Shown here: positions 5,656 to 7,441 of the stretch, piece by piece
Position numbering within the stretch: the first letter of the stretch is position 1
How the letters are laid out: each line of letters opens with the position of its first letter
Assembly (NCBI GenBank): GCA_002425885.1
Contig: DINC01000211.1
Location: forward strand, 1 to 7,441
DNA length: 7,441 nucleotides
Direction of reading: 5' to 3'
Origin: Spirochaetia bacterium UBA5550
GTDB lineage: Bacteria > Spirochaetota > UBA4802 > UBA5550
Notes under the pieces: model-generated
The model's database searches: none
Told to the model about the DNA's origin: nothing
Seen by the model: the letters and a program-made list of their open reading frames with translations, nothing else
Made by a program: the position numbers and the translations under genes

Positions 5656-7441
5656 ATGCCGTTAAGCTGGAACGAGATAAAAAGCAGGGCTGCAAAGTTT
5701 GCTGTTGATTGGGCTGATGCATCAAATGAAGACTCTGAAGCAAAGCCCTTTTTAGGTGATTTCTTTAAAATCTTTGGTATTGAAAGCCGTAAATTCGGCA
5801 CATTTGAACATCGTGTAAAGAAACTCGACGACAGCGACGGATATATAGACCTCCTGTGGAAACAGAATATCCTTGTTGAGATGAAAAGCAGGGGGAAAGA
5901 CCTTGATAAGGCATATAAACAGGCAAGGGAATACCTTCAGGGGCTGAAGCAGGTTGAACTACCGCGCCTGGTTTTAATCTGTGATTTTGAAAACTTCCAC
6001 CTCTATGACCTTGAGGATGAAAATAAAAAAAGCTGTTTTAAACTGAATGAGCTTGTAAATAACATTGAGCTTTTCGGATTCATTGCCGGTTACCAGAAGA
6101 AGATATACAAGGAGCAGGACCCTGTAAACATAAAGGCAGCGGAGCTTATGGGCAGGTTCCACGACAGGCTAAAGGAGATAGGGTACTCCGGCCATCCCCT
6201 TGAGGTCTACCTTGTGAGGATACTGTTCTGCCTCTTCGCCGAGGATACAGGTATATTCAACAAGCAGCAGTTTCAGGATTATATAGAGGAGCGCACAAAC
6301 GAAGACGGCAGCGACCTTGCAGGTAAGCTCCAGGAGCTTTTCCAGGTGCTCAATACTGCAGAAGATAAGCGTTTCAAAAATCTTGATGAGCAGCTAATGG
6401 CCTTCCCTTATGTGAATGGCAGACTCTTCGAGGAGACTCTACCCATTGCAAGCTTTGACACGAAGATGAGGGAGTCACTCCTTGACTGCTGTTACATAGA
6501 CTGGAGTAAAATTTCACCTGCCATATTCGGGGCGATGTTTCAGAGCGTAATGAATCCCGAAGAGCGGAGAAACCTCGGCGCGCACTACACATCCGAAAAA
6601 AACATACTTAAACTGATAAAGCCGCTCTTCCTTGATGAGCTGTGGAAGGAGTTTGAATCAGTAAAGAGCAGTGACCCGAAACTCCAGGCTTTTCATGAAA
6701 AGATAAGCAGGCTGAAATTCTTAGACCCTGCATGCGGATGCGGGAACTTCCTTGTTATAACATACAGGGAACTGCGCCTCCTTGAGCTTGAGATACTGCG
6801 GCTGCTGAATAAACACGGTCAGGTTTACCTTAATATCAACGAGATTGTGCTCCTTGATGTTGACATGATGTACGGCATAGAACTGGAGGAGTTCCCCGCG
6901 CAGATAGCACAGGTAGCCATGTGGCTCATAGATCACCAGATGAATTCACTGGTTAGCAGCGAGTTCGGACAGTACTTCGCGAGGCTCCCGCTGCGTAAGT
7001 CTGCGAATATTGTGCAGGGGAACGCGCTGCGCATAGACTGGGAGAGTGTAGTGCCGAAGTGTGAGTTGAGTTATATAATGGGTAATCCGCCATTTGTCGG
7101 GAAACACTTGCAGAGTAAAGAGCAAAGCGAAGAAACGGAATTAATCTTTAAAGATGTTAAGGGTGCTGGTGTTCTTGATTACGTTACATGCTGGTATATA
7201 AAAGCTGCAAACTATATTCAGAAAACAGATATTAAAGTCGCATTTGTTTCGACTAACTCAATTTCACAGGGAGAGCAGGTCGGAATATTATGGAATGAAT
7301 TGTTTAATAAGTATAATATAAAGATTCATTTTGCGCATAGAACATTCCAGTGGAGTAATGAAGCTAAAGGAGTTGCAGGTGTTTATGTTGTTATTGTAGG
7401 TTTTTCTTGTTTTGATGTTAGTAATAAATTCTTATATGATT
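5656..7441 (+). CDS. MmeI-family Type IIL restriction-modification enzyme (N-terminal part, runs off edge)
   Basis: A single-chain restriction endonuclease and N6-adenine DNA methyltransferase. 595 codons are visible without a stop; MmeI itself is about 919 residues, so roughly a third is missing. The N-terminus MPLSWNEIK, the DASNEDSEAKPFLGDFF segment (21-37) and many later blocks match what I recall of MmeI. The PD-(D/E)xK nuclease is D65-x9-E75-x-K77 (YIDLL, VEMKSRGKD). A helical spacer covers about 155-300. NLGAHYTSEKNILKLI (306-321) is methyltransferase motif X, FLDPACGCGNFL (355-366) motif I for S-adenosylmethionine, and NPPF (477-480) motif IV, the gamma-class adenine signature. The target-recognition domain lies beyond the window, so the recognition site cannot be inferred. 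In this family one strand is methylated for protection and cutting occurs about 20 bases away. GC falls sharply after about 7140. All catalytic motifs seen are intact, so it is likely functional. Confidence 0.95.
   Translation, partial: MPLSWNEIKSRAAKFAVDWADASNEDSEAKPFLGDFFKIFGIESRKFGTFEHRVKKLDDSDGYIDLLWKQNILVEMKSRGKDLDKAYKQAREYLQGLKQVELPRLVLICDFENFHLYDLEDENKKSCFKLNELVNNIELFGFIAGYQKKIYKEQDPVNIKAAELMGRFHDRLKEIGYSGHPLEVYLVRILFCLFAEDTGIFNKQQFQDYIEERTNEDGSDLAGKLQELFQVLNTAEDKRFKNLDEQLMAFPYVNGRLFEETLPIASFDTKMRESLLDCCYIDWSKISPAIFGAMFQSVMNPEERRNLGAHYTSEKNILKLIKPLFLDELWKEFESVKSSDPKLQAFHEKISRLKFLDPACGCGNFLVITYRELRLLELEILRLLNKHGQVYLNINEIVLLDVDMMYGIELEEFPAQIAQVAMWLIDHQMNSLVSSEFGQYFARLPLRKSANIVQGNALRIDWESVVPKCELSYIMGNPPFVGKHLQSKEQSEETELIFKDVKGAGVLDYVTCWYIKAANYIQKTDIKVAFVSTNSISQGEQVGILWNELFNKYNIKIHFAHRTFQWSNEAKGVAGVYVVIVGFSCFDVSNKFLYD

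Noticed and set aside
5559..5801. Minus-strand frame of 80 codons opposite the MmeI-like N-terminus
   Set aside because: The plus strand here encodes a strongly recognisable MmeI N-terminus, so the minus frame is a shadow.

Overview
The window looks like a chromosomal stretch of a mid-GC bacterium. Coding regions hand-count to roughly 45-55% GC, with frequent ATA (Ile) and AGG (Arg) codons. This would fit a Gram-negative anaerobe such as a Deferribacterota or deltaproteobacterial relative. No rRNA or marker gene is present, so the lineage is a low-confidence inference.

Layout. Positions 1-252 hold at least six perfectly phased 42-bp tandem repeats, each a set of overlapping inverted repeats; the array runs off the left edge. 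Positions 253-422 are non-coding, with two hairpins downstream of the first gene. Three genes then lie on the minus strand. Reading in their direction of transcription, 5423-4989 encodes a small hypothetical protein. 4691-2032 is a PHP-domain plus GT4 glycosyltransferase fusion gene, and 2030-423 is a complete GH13 alpha-glucosidase that starts one base after the intact end of the fusion gene's frame. On the plus strand, from 5656 to the right edge, is the N-terminal two thirds of an MmeI-family Type IIL restriction-modification enzyme with nuclease and N6-adenine methyltransferase modules in one chain.

The fusion gene is broken twice. A one-base frameshift near 4239 separates the N-terminal PHP half from the rest. 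An in-frame TAA at 2137-2139 cuts off the last 34 codons of the glycosyltransferase. Restoring one base and reading through the TAA gives one 886-residue frame. The PHP-GT and GH13 genes look like a two-gene carbohydrate operon (alpha-glucan, oligosaccharide or solute-glycoside metabolism; substrate unknown) whose first gene is decaying or carries sequence errors.

The restriction enzyme is divergent from the hypothetical gene. The spacer between them carries a 50-bp near-perfect palindrome. The last 300 bases of the restriction gene drop to about 31% GC, whereas the preceding catalytic region is about 47-58%, which suggests a mosaic gene. I do not see a wholly new system. The items most worth following are the broken PHP-GT fusion, the mosaic Type IIL enzyme and the dyad-rich minisatellite.
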